This document shows, piece after piece, positions 55,014 through 64,000 of a stretch of 64,000 bases of DNA (within the stretch, counting starts at the first letter, position 1; each line of letters opens with the position of its first letter). The notes beneath the pieces are model-generated. The model had not been told where the DNA came from. It did not search any database and saw only the letters and a list, made by a program, of their open reading frames with translations. Position numbers and translations under genes: made by a program. Source of the stretch: Brevundimonas sp. (GTDB lineage Bacteria; Pseudomonadota; Alphaproteobacteria; Caulobacterales; Caulobacteraceae); assembly GCF_003248455.1 (NCBI RefSeq), contig NZ_QFNM01000008.1, positions 13,537-77,536 of the forward strand, in the 5' to 3' direction.

Positions 55014-57461
55014 ATGGTTTCCCGTATGAATGACATGACCTCCAGCGCCGCCGTCCGACTGAGCGCCCGTTCCAGCCTGCTGGCGTTGGCCGTCGCGGCC
55101 GGCCTCGGCGCGCCTGCCCTGGCCCAGACCGCGCCCGCCGCCACGTCCGCCCAGACCGCCGCCGCACCCCAGGCGGCCGAAGGCGAGCAGACGCCGCGCG
55201 TTGAGATCGCCGCGCCCCAAACCATCACCATCAACCGCATCCTGGTGCAGGGCGCGCAACGGATCGATCAGACGACGGTCCTGTCCTATCTCCCGATCCG
55301 TCCGGGCGACGCGGTGGACGCCTCGGTCCTGGATGTCGCGGTTCGCACCCTGTCGCGCACCGGCCTGTTCGCCGATGTCCAACTCGGCGTTCAGAACGGC
55401 GACCTGATCGTGCAGATCAAGGAAAACCCGATCATCAACCAGGTGGTGTTCGAGGGTAACAAGGCTTTGTCGCAGGACAAGCTGACCAAGGAAGTCACCC
55501 TGGCGCCGCGCGGCATCTACACCCGCGCCAAGGTCCAGGAAGACGTCGGCTCCATCGTCGAGCTTTATCGCCTGCAGGGACGCATCTCGGCGACCGTGAC
55601 GCCCAAGCTGGTGCAACTGGACCAGAACCGTGTCGATGTGATTTTCGAGATCAACGAAGGCCCGCAGACCGGCATCAGCGCGGTCAACATCCTGGGCAAC
55701 CAGGCCTTTTCCGATCGCGATGTGCGCGGGGTGATGGTGACTGAGAAGTCCACCTGGTGGAAGTTCTTCTCTAGCAACGACAACTACGATCCGAACCGCC
55801 TGGAATACGATCAGGAGCAGCTGCGCAAATTCTACACCAACCGCGGCTATTACGACTTCCGCGTGGTGTCCTCCGTCGCCGAACTGCAGCCGGACGACCA
55901 AGCCTTCCAGCTGACCCTGACGCTGAACGAAGGCGACAAGTACAACTTCGGCGAGGTCAAGGTCGTCACCCAGAACGATCGTCTGAACGCCGACTTCCTG
56001 CAGCGGCTTATCCCCATTCGCTCGGGCGACCTTTACGAGAGCGACAAGATCGAACAGGCGGTCGACGCCTTGACCTTCGCGGCCGGCTCGGCCGGCTACG
56101 CCTTCGTCGAGATCAATCCGACCTATCGCGCCAACCCCGACACCGACACGGTGGACGTGACCTTCAATGTCTCCGAAGGCCAGCGCGTCTACATCGACCG
56201 CATCAATGTGGTCGGAAACACCCGCACCATCGACCCGGTGATCCGCCGCGAACTGATGCTGACCGAAGGCGACGCCTTCAACCGCGCGCTGATGGAACGG
56301 TCGCGCAACAACCTGCGCGCCCTGGGCTTCTTCAAGGATGTCACGGTCGAGGAGACGCGCGGCGGCGCGCCGGACCGTTCGGTCATCAACGTCAATGTGC
56401 AGGAGCAGCCTACGGGCGAACTGTCGGTCGGCGCCGGCTTCAGTTCGGTCGATTCCTTCACCGTCAACCTGGGTATTTCCGAGCGGAACTTCCGCGGGCG
56501 CGGCCAGAACGTGGTGGCCCGCCTGGAGTGGGGCTCGCTGCGCCAGCAGGTCGACTTCCGCTTCACCGAGCCCAAATTCCTGGGCCGGGACCTGCGCGCC
56601 GGCTTCGATCTATTCCACTCGCGCTACGACCTGAGCGAATATTCATCGTACGACTATCGTTCGACCGGCGGCGGGTTGCGTCTGTCCTATCCGCTGAACG
56701 GCAATATGCTGCTCAGCACACGCTACTTCTTGAAGTCGGACGAGATCATCGTGCCGTACGGCTATTGTTCAAGCGTCGGCCAGGGATCGTCGGCGCTGTG
56801 CGATCAGGTCGGCAGTTATATCAACTCGGCCGTCGGCTATACGCTGCAGATGAACTACACCAACGATCCCGTTCGCCCGACGCGCGGCTGGGCCGGATCG
56901 TTGCGCCAGGATCTGGCGGGTCTGGGCGGCGACGTCAACTATGTGAAGACCGAAGCCGACGCCAGCTGGTACTATGGCTTTACGCCGAACTGGGTCGTCA
57001 GCTTGCAGGGTTCGACCGGCTACATCAGCGGGTGGAACGGCGACCCGATCCGCATCAACGACCGCTTCTTCAAGGGCGGCAACAGCTTCCGCGGTTTCGA
57101 GACCGCCGGCATGGGGCCGCGCGACCTGAACACCACCGATGCGCTGGGCGGCAATTTCTACGCCATCGGGACGGTCGAACTGACGCTGCCGAACTACCTG
57201 CCCGAGCAATACGGCATCAAGACCTCGCTGTTCGCCGATGTAGGAACCCTGGGCGTGCTGGATGACCGCTACAAGCTGACCACGACCGGCACGACGAACG
57301 CCAATATCGCCGATGAGCTGTCGCTGCGCGCGTCTGCGGGCGTCAGCATCCACTGGAAGTCGCCGATGGGTCCTATCCGCTTCGACATTTCCAAGGTTCT
57401 GTCCAAGGAAGACTACGACAAGACGGAATCCTTCCGCTTCTCGACCTCCACCCAATTTTAA
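55014..57461 (+). CDS. bamA: Outer membrane protein assembly factor BamA
   Basis: 815 residues from ATG 55014 (55026 also possible). Signal peptide with SLLALAVAAGLGAPALAQ, then an Ala/Gln linker. Five POTRA repeats follow (first begins TINRILVQGAQRIDQTTVLSYLPIRPGD), then a 16-strand Omp85 barrel ending STSTQF with terminal Phe. The barrel contains RGF-type loop motif SFRGFET. Central protein of outer-membrane barrel insertion, upstream of its chaperone skp. Confidence 0.95.
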   Translation: MVSRMNDMTSSAAVRLSARSSLLALAVAAGLGAPALAQTAPAATSAQTAAAPQAAEGEQTPRVEIAAPQTITINRILVQGAQRIDQTTVLSYLPIRPGDAVDASVLDVAVRTLSRTGLFADVQLGVQNGDLIVQIKENPIINQVVFEGNKALSQDKLTKEVTLAPRGIYTRAKVQEDVGSIVELYRLQGRISATVTPKLVQLDQNRVDVIFEINEGPQTGISAVNILGNQAFSDRDVRGVMVTEKSTWWKFFSSNDNYDPNRLEYDQEQLRKFYTNRGYYDFRVVSSVAELQPDDQAFQLTLTLNEGDKYNFGEVKVVTQNDRLNADFLQRLIPIRSGDLYESDKIEQAVDALTFAAGSAGYAFVEINPTYRANPDTDTVDVTFNVSEGQRVYIDRINVVGNTRTIDPVIRRELMLTEGDAFNRALMERSRNNLRALGFFKDVTVEETRGGAPDRSVINVNVQEQPTGELSVGAGFSSVDSFTVNLGISERNFRGRGQNVVARLEWGSLRQQVDFRFTEPKFLGRDLRAGFDLFHSRYDLSEYSSYDYRSTGGGLRLSYPLNGNMLLSTRYFLKSDEIIVPYGYCSSVGQGSSALCDQVGSYINSAVGYTLQMNYTNDPVRPTRGWAGSLRQDLAGLGGDVNYVKTEADASWYYGFTPNWVVSLQGSTGYISGWNGDPIRINDRFFKGGNSFRGFETAGMGPRDLNTTDALGGNFYAIGTVELTLPNYLPEQYGIKTSLFADVGTLGVLDDRYKLTTTGTTNANIADELSLRASAGVSIHWKSPMGPIRFDISKVLSKEDYDKTESFRFSTSTQF

Positions 57462-57489
57462 TCGCGGCTATCGTCCGCACGAGGAACCC

Positions 57490-58098
57490 ATGAAAGCTCT
57501 GATCATCGCGGCGACCGCCGCCGCTTCGCTTCTGGCCACCGCCGCCTCGGCGCAACAGGCCGCCGCGCCCGCCAACCCCGGCCCGGTGATCCCTGGCGTC
57601 TGCGTCTATTACAACGCGCGCCTGCTGGCCCAGTCGTCGGCCGGCCAGGCCGTCGAAGCCCGGATGCAGCAGTTGGCCCAGGAAGTTCAAGGCGAACTGC
57701 AACCCTATGCCACGCAGATTCAGACCGAAGCCCAGCAACTGCAGACCTCTGGCGCCAGCTTGCCGGCGGATCAGCTGCAACAGCGCCGCCAGGCCCTGCA
57801 GCAGCGCGCGCAGGAAGCCCAACAACTGGAAGCGACCCGCGAGAACGAACTGCGCTACACCCTGGGCATGCAGCGCCAAGCGATCACCGAGGCCGTTTCG
57901 CCCATCCTGACCGCCCTGTATCAGGAAAAGGGCTGCGGCCTGCTGCTGGATCGCGAAAGCGTCTTCATGATGAACCCGGCCATGGACGTCACGGACCTGG
58001 CCATCCAGCGCCTGAACACCGCCCTGCCGACGCTCAGCTTCAACCGCATGACCGTGCCGGCCCAGCCGCAGGCTCAGCAACCGGCCGCCGCCCGCTAA
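57490..58098 (+). CDS. skp: OmpH/Skp family periplasmic chaperone
   Basis: 202 residues. Signal peptide (MKALIIAATAAASLLATAASA), then a short strand IPGVCVYYNARLLAQSSAGQAVEARM and a long Gln/Glu/Ala-rich coiled coil (about residues 55-130), closing with a return strand CGLLLDRESVFM. This is the Skp jellyfish layout. A Pro/Gln/Ala tail is added. Position after bamA is the usual one. Confidence 0.9.
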   Translation: MKALIIAATAAASLLATAASAQQAAAPANPGPVIPGVCVYYNARLLAQSSAGQAVEARMQQLAQEVQGELQPYATQIQTEAQQLQTSGASLPADQLQQRRQALQQRAQEAQQLEATRENELRYTLGMQRQAITEAVSPILTALYQEKGCGLLLDRESVFMMNPAMDVTDLAIQRLNTALPTLSFNRMTVPAQPQAQQPAAAR

Positions 58099-58104
58099 GC
58101 GTCG

Positions 58105-59118
58105 ATGCCGGATTCCCGCTTCTTTCAGACCCTCCCGCCGCTCAGCGTCGCCGATCTGGCGGCCAGGATCGGCGGGGCGGTCGAACGGGGCGGGGATCGC
58201 ATGATCGCCTCCGTCGCGCCTCTGTCCTCTGCGGACGGGGGCGCGATCGCGTTTCTGGGCGACCGAAAATTCGCCGGCGTGCTGAGGGAAACTCAGGCCG
58301 GCTGCGTGATCGTGCCGCCCGAGGCCGTGGAGATGGCTCCGGCCGGCCCAGCTGTCATCACCTCGCGTACCCCCCACGCCGCCTGGGCAAAGGCGTCGAT
58401 CCTGTTGCACCGGCCCATCCTGCTGGATCAGGCGATCACGCGCGGCGAGGCGATCGAGGACGACAGCGTGGTGATCGAGCCGGGCGTGGTCCTGGGCTCG
58501 GGCGTGCGCATCGGTCGGGGATCCCGCATCGGCGCCAACAGCGTCATCGCGCCCGGCGTCCAGATCGGCCGCGACTGCGTGATCGGGGCCAATGTCAGCG
58601 TCGGCTTCGCCCTGATCGGCGACAGGGTGAAGCTGTACGCCGGCGCGCGCATCGGCGAGGCCGGCTTTGGCGCGACCGGGACCCAGGCCGGGGTGATGGA
58701 TATCCCGCAGTTGGGACGGGTCATCCTGCAGGACGGCGTGACGGTTGGCGCCAACAGCTGCATCGACCGGGGCGCCTATGACGACACCGTCATCGGCGAG
58801 AATACAAAGATCGATAATCTGGTCATGGTGGGCCACAATTGCGTCATCGGTCGCAACTGCCTGCTGGTCGCCAATACCGGCATATCCGGCTCGGTCACGG
58901 TGGGCGATAACGTGATCTTCGGCGGCAAGGCGGGGGTCGGCGACCACATCACCATCGGCGAGGGCGCGCGTGTCGCGGCGGGCGCCGGCGTGTTGGCCGA
59001 CGTTCCTGCGGGGGAAACCTGGTCGGGCTATCCGGCGCGGCCGATCCGACAGTTCTTGCGCGAGACCGTCTGGCTCGCCAAACAGGCCTCCTCGAAGAAG
59101 GCCCCGAAGGAATCATAG
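58105..59118 (+). CDS. lpxD: UDP-3-O-acylglucosamine N-acyltransferase
   Basis: 337 residues. N-terminal uridine-binding domain, then left-handed beta-helix of hexapeptide repeats (GVRIGRGSRIGANSVIAPGVQIG) with GHNCVIGRNCLL carrying the catalytic His, and a C-terminal helix. Third step of lipid A synthesis. Confidence 0.95.
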   Translation: MPDSRFFQTLPPLSVADLAARIGGAVERGGDRMIASVAPLSSADGGAIAFLGDRKFAGVLRETQAGCVIVPPEAVEMAPAGPAVITSRTPHAAWAKASILLHRPILLDQAITRGEAIEDDSVVIEPGVVLGSGVRIGRGSRIGANSVIAPGVQIGRDCVIGANVSVGFALIGDRVKLYAGARIGEAGFGATGTQAGVMDIPQLGRVILQDGVTVGANSCIDRGAYDDTVIGENTKIDNLVMVGHNCVIGRNCLLVANTGISGSVTVGDNVIFGGKAGVGDHITIGEGARVAAGAGVLADVPAGETWSGYPARPIRQFLRETVWLAKQASSKKAPKES

Positions 59119-59120
59119 GG

Positions 59121-59585
59121 ATGAGCGAAGACGGCAAGATCGATTACGCCGAGGTGATGCGGCGGCTGCCGCACCGCTATCCCTTTCTTTTGGTGGACAA
59201 GGCCGAGGATTTCGTGCCCGCGACTTCCATCGTAGGGATCAAGAACGTCAGCCACAACGAGCCCTTCTTCCCCGGTCATTTCCCCATCGACCCGGTCATG
59301 CCTGGCGTACTTATCGTGGAGGCCATGGCCCAGACCGGCGCGCTTCTGATGTCCAAGACCCTGGACGTGGCCGTGGCGGACAAGGTCATCATGTTCATGT
59401 CCATCGACGGCGTGCGCTTCAGAAAGCCTGCCCGGCCCGGCGATCAGCTGCGCATGGAGGTCAAGGTGATCAGGGCGCGGGGCGACGCCTACAAGTTCCG
59501 GGGCGAGACCTCCATCGACGGCAAACTAGCCGCCGAGGCCGAGTTCATGGCCATGGTCGTGACCGTGCCAGAGCCCGCCGCCTGA
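59121..59585 (+). CDS. fabZ: 3-hydroxyacyl-[acyl-carrier-protein] dehydratase
   Basis: 154 residues, hot-dog fold. LPHRYPFLLVDKAEDF and the active-site region PGHFPIDPVMPGVLIVEAMAQTGALL with His and Glu are intact. Stop shares a base with the lpxA ATG. Links fatty acid and lipid A synthesis. Confidence 0.96.
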   Translation: MSEDGKIDYAEVMRRLPHRYPFLLVDKAEDFVPATSIVGIKNVSHNEPFFPGHFPIDPVMPGVLIVEAMAQTGALLMSKTLDVAVADKVIMFMSIDGVRFRKPARPGDQLRMEVKVIRARGDAYKFRGETSIDGKLAAEAEFMAMVVTVPEPAA

Positions 59586-60373
59586 TGAGCGTTCATCCGA
59601 CCGCCGTCGTCGATGCGACAGCCGTTCTGGCGGACGGGGCGCGGGTCGGGCCGTGGTGCACGGTCGGACCGAACGTAACGCTGGCGCAAGACGTGCGCCT
59701 GATCAGCCATGTCGTCGTCCAGCAGGATACGACGGTCGGGGCGAATACGACGATCCACCCCTTCACCGTGATCGGCGGCGATCCACAGCACAATGGCTAC
59801 AAGGGCGAGCCGGTGCGGCTGGAGATCGGCGAGAACAATCTGATCCGCGAGCACTGCACGTTCAATCGCGGCACGCCGCAGGGGACGGGCGTCACCGTGA
59901 TCGGTTCGAACAATCTGTTCATGACCGGCGCCCACGTGGGTCACGACTGCGTGGTCGGCGACAATGTCGTCATGGCGAACAACGCCACCCTGGGCGGCCA
60001 CGCCCGGGTCGGGGACAAGGTCTTCCTGGGCGGTCTGTGCGCCGTGCACCAGAACGGGCGTGTGGGGCAGGGGGCGATCATCGGGGGCCTGGCGGCCGTG
60101 ACGCGCGATGTCATTCCGTATGGCTCCGCCTGGGGCAATCATGCGCGTTTGCGCGGGCTGAACCTGATCGGGTTGAAGCGCAAAGGCTATGGCAGGGACC
60201 AAGTGCGGCGTCTGCTGGCCGCCTATCGCGACCTGTTCGAAGGCGAGGGCGAGTTCGCCAGCCGGACCGAGCGTGTGACGGAACGCTATTCAGACCTGCC
60301 CGAGATCGTCGAGATACTGGCCTTCATCCGCGAGGGCGGCAAGCGGCCGCTGTGCCTGCCGAACGCGGAATGA
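59585..60373 (+). CDS. lpxA: UDP-N-acetylglucosamine O-acyltransferase
   Basis: 262 residues, first lipid A enzyme. Hexapeptide beta-helix with IGGDPQHNGYKGEPVRLEIGENNLIREHCTFNRGT, and FMTGAHVGHDCVVGDNV carrying the catalytic His. C-terminal helical domain present. 4-bp ATGA overlap with lpxI. Confidence 0.96.
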   Translation: MSVHPTAVVDATAVLADGARVGPWCTVGPNVTLAQDVRLISHVVVQQDTTVGANTTIHPFTVIGGDPQHNGYKGEPVRLEIGENNLIREHCTFNRGTPQGTGVTVIGSNNLFMTGAHVGHDCVVGDNVVMANNATLGGHARVGDKVFLGGLCAVHQNGRVGQGAIIGGLAAVTRDVIPYGSAWGNHARLRGLNLIGLKRKGYGRDQVRRLLAAYRDLFEGEGEFASRTERVTERYSDLPEIVEILAFIREGGKRPLCLPNAE

Positions 60374-61206
60374 CCGGCTCCAAGCTCGGCCTGATCGCGG
60401 GCGGGGGCGACCTGCCAAAGGCGGTGGCCCAACGCTGCGAGGCCGAGGGGCGCGGCGTCTATATCGTGCGCCTGGACGGCTTCGCCGACCCCCATCTGAC
60501 ACGCTGGCCCGGCGACGACTTCGGCATGGCGCAGATCGGGGCGATCCTGAAGGCGCTGAAGTCGAACGGTTGCGGCGCGGTGTGCCTGGCGGGCATCGTC
60601 AGTCGGCCCGATTTCAAGACCTTGAAGCCGGATTTCAAGGGCGCGACCCTGCTGCCCGGCATCGTGGCGGCGGCGGCCAAGGGCGACGACGCCCTGTTGC
60701 GTAAAATCCTGTCGGTGTTCGAGGCCGAGGGGTTCGCGGTCGAGGGGGCGGACGACATCCTGGGCGGCGAGACGCTGAGCCCCGGCCCCCTGGGAACGAT
60801 GACGCCCACGCCGGAACAGTTGTCCGACTTGAGAAAGGCGCTGCACGTCGCGGAAAAGGCGGGCGAACTGGACATTGGTCAGGGCGCGGTCGTCTGCGAC
60901 GGTCTGGTGCTGGCGGTCGAGGCCCAGGAGGGCACGGACGCCATGCTGGGACGGGTCGCCGGGCTGCCCTCGGACTTGCGCGGCTCGGCGTCGGAAAAAA
61001 GGGGCGTTCTGGCCAAGGCGCCCAAGCCGATCCAGGACCTGCGCGTGGACATGCCGGTCATCGGGCCGAGAACGGTCGAGATGGCGGCGGCGGCGGGCCT
61101 GGCTGGCATCGGCGGGGTGACGGGGCGTTTGATCCTGATCGACCGGCCTGCCGTCATCGCGACAGCGGACCGTCTGGGCCTGTTCGTCTGGGGCGAGACG
61201 CGATGA
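60370..61206 (+). CDS. lpxI: UDP-2,3-diacylglucosamine diphosphatase LpxI
   Basis: 278 residues, LpxI family (formerly DUF1009), which in alphaproteobacteria replaces LpxH. N-terminal LGLIAGGGDLPKAVA, C-terminal catalytic domain with VVCDGLVLAVEAQEGTDAMLGRV and KAPKPIQDLRVDMPVIGPRTVE. ATGA overlaps on both sides join it to lpxA and lpxB. Confidence 0.95.
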   Translation: MTGSKLGLIAGGGDLPKAVAQRCEAEGRGVYIVRLDGFADPHLTRWPGDDFGMAQIGAILKALKSNGCGAVCLAGIVSRPDFKTLKPDFKGATLLPGIVAAAAKGDDALLRKILSVFEAEGFAVEGADDILGGETLSPGPLGTMTPTPEQLSDLRKALHVAEKAGELDIGQGAVVCDGLVLAVEAQEGTDAMLGRVAGLPSDLRGSASEKRGVLAKAPKPIQDLRVDMPVIGPRTVEMAAAAGLAGIGGVTGRLILIDRPAVIATADRLGLFVWGETR

Positions 61207-62381
61207 GCCGGCCGCTGAAGATCATGCTGGTTGCGGCCGAGGCTTCCGGCGACGCCCTGGGCGCCGGCCTCGCCAAGGCGTTGAGGGCGCGGCTGGGCGA
61301 CGATGTCGCCTTCGTCGGCGTCGGCGGGCCGCGCATGGCCGCCGAGGGCGTCGCCAGCCCGTTCGACATCGCCGAACTGTCGATCCTGGGATGGATCGAA
61401 GGTTTGCGCGCCTATGGCAAGGTCAGGCGGCGGGTCGCCGAAACGGCGACGCTGGCCGAGCGCGAACAGCCGGACGCCGTCGTCCTCATCGACAGTTGGG
61501 GTTTCACCATTCGCGTCGCCAAGGCCATTCGCGCCGCGCGGCCGGACGTGCCCCTGATCAAATACGTCGGCCCTCAGGTTTGGGCCTCGCGTCCTGGCCG
61601 CGCCAGGACCCTGGCGGGGGCCGTCGATCACCTGCTGGCCCTCTATGGTTTCGATGCGCCCTGGTTCGAGCGGGAGGGCCTGGCGACGACCGTCGTCGGC
61701 TCTTCGGCCCTTCATATCGACATGGCCGGCGCGGACGGCCCGGCCTTTCGTACGCGGCGCGGCATAGCGGCCGAGGCGAAGCTGCTGCTGGTGCTGCCGG
61801 GCAGCCGGCCCAGCGAGATCGCGCGCATGACCCCTGTCTATGAGGAGACGGTGCGCAAGCTGAAGGCCGTGGACCCGACGCTGGAGATCGCCGTGGTCGC
61901 CGCCGGAACCGTAGCCGGGGATGTCGCCGGCCGGATCGCCGCCTGGCCGTTCCGGGTCCATCTGGTCGATGAGGCCGAGAAATACGACGCCATGCGCGCC
62001 GCCGACGCGGCCTTGGCAACCAGCGGCACGGTTTCGACCGAACTGGCCCTGGCGGGCGCACCCATGGTCATCGCCTACAAGATCGACGCCCTGTCCTACT
62101 CGCTGATGAAACGGATGGTGACGGCCAAGCACATCACCCTGTTCAACATCGCCGCCGACGACCAGATCGCCCCTGAATATATCCAGCACGAGGCCACGCC
62201 CGCCATACTGGCCTCAGCCGTGGGACGGCTGTTGTCCGATCCCGCCCTGGCCCAGGAGCAGGCGCGACGCCAGACGGCGGCGCTGGACCTGATGGGGCGC
62301 AACGGGCCAGATCCGTCCGAACTGGCGGCCGACGCCGTCTTGCGCGTCATCGCCGCCAAGGCTGGCGCGGAGCCGGTCTGA
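61203..62381 (+). CDS. lpxB: Lipid-A-disaccharide synthase
   Basis: 392 residues, GT19 glycosyltransferase. LVAAEASGDALGAGLAKAL, GVGGPRMAAEGV, YVGPQVWASRPGRARTL and LPGSRPSEIARM are family signatures. Joins UDP-diacylglucosamine and lipid X. Last of the lpx genes. Confidence 0.96.
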   Translation: MSRPLKIMLVAAEASGDALGAGLAKALRARLGDDVAFVGVGGPRMAAEGVASPFDIAELSILGWIEGLRAYGKVRRRVAETATLAEREQPDAVVLIDSWGFTIRVAKAIRAARPDVPLIKYVGPQVWASRPGRARTLAGAVDHLLALYGFDAPWFEREGLATTVVGSSALHIDMAGADGPAFRTRRGIAAEAKLLLVLPGSRPSEIARMTPVYEETVRKLKAVDPTLEIAVVAAGTVAGDVAGRIAAWPFRVHLVDEAEKYDAMRAADAALATSGTVSTELALAGAPMVIAYKIDALSYSLMKRMVTAKHITLFNIAADDQIAPEYIQHEATPAILASAVGRLLSDPALAQEQARRQTAALDLMGRNGPDPSELAADAVLRVIAAKAGAEPV

Positions 62382-62383
62382 AG

Positions 62384-63376
62384 ATGGTCCGAATCCTCAG
62401 CCCCCGCCGGGCGGCCGAGGTTCGCGCAGCCCTGCAGATGGGCGTAGCGGCGACGGCCGGCCTCTACCTGGCCACCGTTCTGGGGCTGCCCCATCCTTAT
62501 TGGAGCGTCATCTCCGCCATCGTGGTGGTTCAGGCTAGCGTCGGGGGCGGAGTGGTGGCCATCGCGCGGGATCGGGCCATCGGAACCGTGACCGGCGCCC
62601 TGGTGGGGGCCGCGTTCGCCTTTCTTAGGCCGCCAGGCTTGGAGAGCCTGGCGCTGAGCATCGCCGTTTCGACGGCGGTTCTGGCGTTTCTCGGCGCCGG
62701 CCGCTCATGGCTGAAGATCGCCCCCGTGACCGCCACCATCGTCATCGCCGGCGGCGCGGGGTCGGAGGGGCCGGGCGCCCTGGCGTTGGACCGGGTCATG
62801 GAGATCTTCGTCGGCTGCGGGGTGGGGGTGATCGCCATTTTGGCGCTTTTCCCGCGCCACGCCCGGCAGACCTTCACCCTCCAGGCGAGGGAGGCCGCAG
62901 GCGAGGCCGCGGTGCTGCTGGCCTTGGTCGCGAAGGGAGACGCCCGCGACGCGGCGGAGATCACGCGCCGTCACGCCGATCTGAAGCGGCGGCTCGACGC
63001 CTTGGGTCAAGTCGCGAAGAACGTGGTGGATTTCCCGGGCGTGCAACGCGAAACGGCGGACCGCGCCGCCCTGACCCGCGCCTTTTGGCGGGTGCGCAGC
63101 GACATCGTCATCCTGGGGCGCGGTTTTCACGACCAAGGCGCAGACAGGCGGTTGGCGCCCTGGTCGGAAGACGTCGCACGCGCGGTCGAACGGCTGGAGG
63201 CGCTGTCGCGGGGCGAGGCCGCCGATCCCATGGGGCCGATCGACCAGAGCCTGGCCCTGTCCATCGCGGTGGAGGGCGACGACATGGCCCTAGGCGCCGC
63301 CGCCATCGGCGTGGCGCACATGCACCGCGACCTGGACGACCTGGCCGCCCGTTTCCGCGATCTGCGTCTGGTGTGA
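62384..63376 (+). CDS. FUSC family membrane protein
   Basis: 330 residues. About five to six N-terminal spans (AALQMGVAATAGLYLATVLGLPHPYWSVISAIVVVQ onward) with the fusaric-acid-resistance (FUSC) pattern GTVTGALVGAAFAFL, then a cytoplasmic helical domain of about 160 residues. Possible aromatic acid efflux or envelope role; substrate unknown. It starts 2 bp after lpxB, so it is co-transcribed with the lipid A genes, and ends at a bidirectional terminator. Confidence 0.85.
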   Translation: MVRILSPRRAAEVRAALQMGVAATAGLYLATVLGLPHPYWSVISAIVVVQASVGGGVVAIARDRAIGTVTGALVGAAFAFLRPPGLESLALSIAVSTAVLAFLGAGRSWLKIAPVTATIVIAGGAGSEGPGALALDRVMEIFVGCGVGVIAILALFPRHARQTFTLQAREAAGEAAVLLALVAKGDARDAAEITRRHADLKRRLDALGQVAKNVVDFPGVQRETADRAALTRAFWRVRSDIVILGRGFHDQGADRRLAPWSEDVARAVERLEALSRGEAADPMGPIDQSLALSIAVEGDDMALGAAAIGVAHMHRDLDDLAARFRDLRLV

Positions 63377-63387
63377 CGCCAAATCAA

Positions 63388-63414
63388 AACGCCGGGGGAC
63401 GTATCCCCGGCGTT
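63388..63414. terminator. Terminator between FUSC gene and gltA
   Basis: AACGCCGGGG (63388-63397) / CCCCGGCGTT (63405-63414), perfect 10-bp stem with a 7-nt loop, between two convergent genes. T and A runs are weak on both sides. Confidence 0.75.
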
Positions 63415-63441
63415 CTGCATTCTCAGCGTTCGCGACCCTGA

Positions 63442-63999
63442 TCAGCCGCGCTGATCGATCGGCACATAGTCGCGCTGGGTCGGGCCGGTGTAAAGCTGAC
63501 GTGGGCGGCCGATCTTCTGCGACGGATCGGCCATCATTTCCTGCCACTGCGCGATCCAGCCCACGGTGCGGGCCAGGGCGAACAGGACGGTGAACATGCT
63601 GGTCGGGAAGCCCATCGCCGACAGGGTGATGCCCGAATAGAAGTCCACGTTCGGGAACAGCTTGCGCGAGGTGAAATATTCGTCCGACAGGGCGACCTTT
63701 TCCAACTCCTTGGCGACCACGAACAGTGGATCGTTCTCGCGGCCCGTGGCGGCCAGGACTTCGTAGGCCGACTGCTGCATGACCTTGGCGCGCGGATCGT
63801 AGTTCTTATAGACGCGGTGGCCGAAGCCCATCAGCTTGTATTTGCGGTCTTTAACGCCCTGGATGAACTCGGGGATCTTGTCGGGAGTGCCGATTTCCTT
63901 GAGCATGTTCAGCGCCTCTTCGTTGGCGCCGCCGTGCGACGGGCCCCACAGGCAGGCGATGCCGGCGGCGATACAGGCGAAGGGGTTGGCGCCCGACGA
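63442..63999 (-). CDS. gltA: Citrate synthase, C-terminal part (5' end beyond window)
   Basis: 186 codons visible; the frame stays open to the right edge, so only the C-terminal part is present. Condenses oxaloacetate and acetyl-CoA. Seen: GPSHGGANEEALNML with a catalytic His, GFGHRVYKNYDPRAKVM (His and Arg of the active site), DFYSGITLSAMGFPTSMFTVLFALARTVGWIAQWQEM (catalytic Asp), and the C-terminal RPRQLYTGPTQRDYVP. Type II (NADH-sensitive family) by length of these motifs is likely but not proved. Confidence 0.95.
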   Translation of the reverse strand, partial: SSGANPFACIAAGIACLWGPSHGGANEEALNMLKEIGTPDKIPEFIQGVKDRKYKLMGFGHRVYKNYDPRAKVMQQSAYEVLAATGRENDPLFVVAKELEKVALSDEYFTSRKLFPNVDFYSGITLSAMGFPTSMFTVLFALARTVGWIAQWQEMMADPSQKIGRPRQLYTGPTQRDYVPIDQRG

Positions 64000-64000
64000 G

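Overview
The window is high-G+C alphaproteobacterial chromosome, most probably a member of the Caulobacterales close to Brevundimonas or Caulobacter. The grounds are the gene order nuoA-N / birA / coaX / RNase J / proS / lolCD / dnaE / rpsB-tsf-pyrH-frr-uppS-cdsA-dxr-rseP-bamA-skp-lpxD-fabZ-lpxA-lpxI-lpxB / gltA, the short NuoG and ProS forms, and LexA boxes of the alphaproteobacterial type GAAC-N7-GAAC. No database search was possible; identities rest on motifs and remembered family features.

Region 1 (1 to about 10.4 kb) is accessory DNA. It holds a 5'-truncated type III-like DNA methyltransferase with its helicase-nuclease partner, two small genes of unknown function, a umuDC-type SOS mutagenesis operon behind a LexA box, a secreted protein resembling VasI, a lone NusG paralogue, a YfbU-family protein, and two further small proteins with hydrophobic segments. 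One of these has the layout of an effector-associated component. No integrase or attachment site is visible.

Region 2 (10.4 to 17.4 kb) has an autotransporter with calcium-loop-like repeats, a family 4 glycosyltransferase, two tandem tRNA-Asp genes whose 3' ends sit inside inverted repeats, and an AbgT-family transporter.

Region 3 (17.6 to 36.2 kb) is the complete 14-subunit complex I cluster. It is interrupted by a small membrane protein (between nuoE and nuoF) and a lipoprotein (between nuoF and nuoG), and continues with birA, coaX and RNase J with almost no gaps.

Region 4 (36.2 to 47.3 kb) holds a membrane protein, a DUF1467 protein, proS, lolC and lolD, then a degenerate BLUF-like protein divergent from an orphan response regulator. 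Next is a 31-codon membrane-peptide gene behind two perfect tandem LexA boxes, directly before dnaE. Its size, predicted membrane span, SOS control and position fit SidA, the SOS-induced division inhibitor of Caulobacter. Two envelope proteins follow (DUF3224 and a DUF4142 lipoprotein).

Region 5 (47.3 to 63.4 kb) is the translation, isoprenoid, outer-membrane assembly and lipid A cluster, ending in a FUSC-family protein and a bidirectional terminator facing the 3' part of gltA, which runs off the right edge. The main SOS theme is two LexA-controlled loci: umuDC, whose UmuD lacks the self-cleavage residues, and the sidA-like gene.
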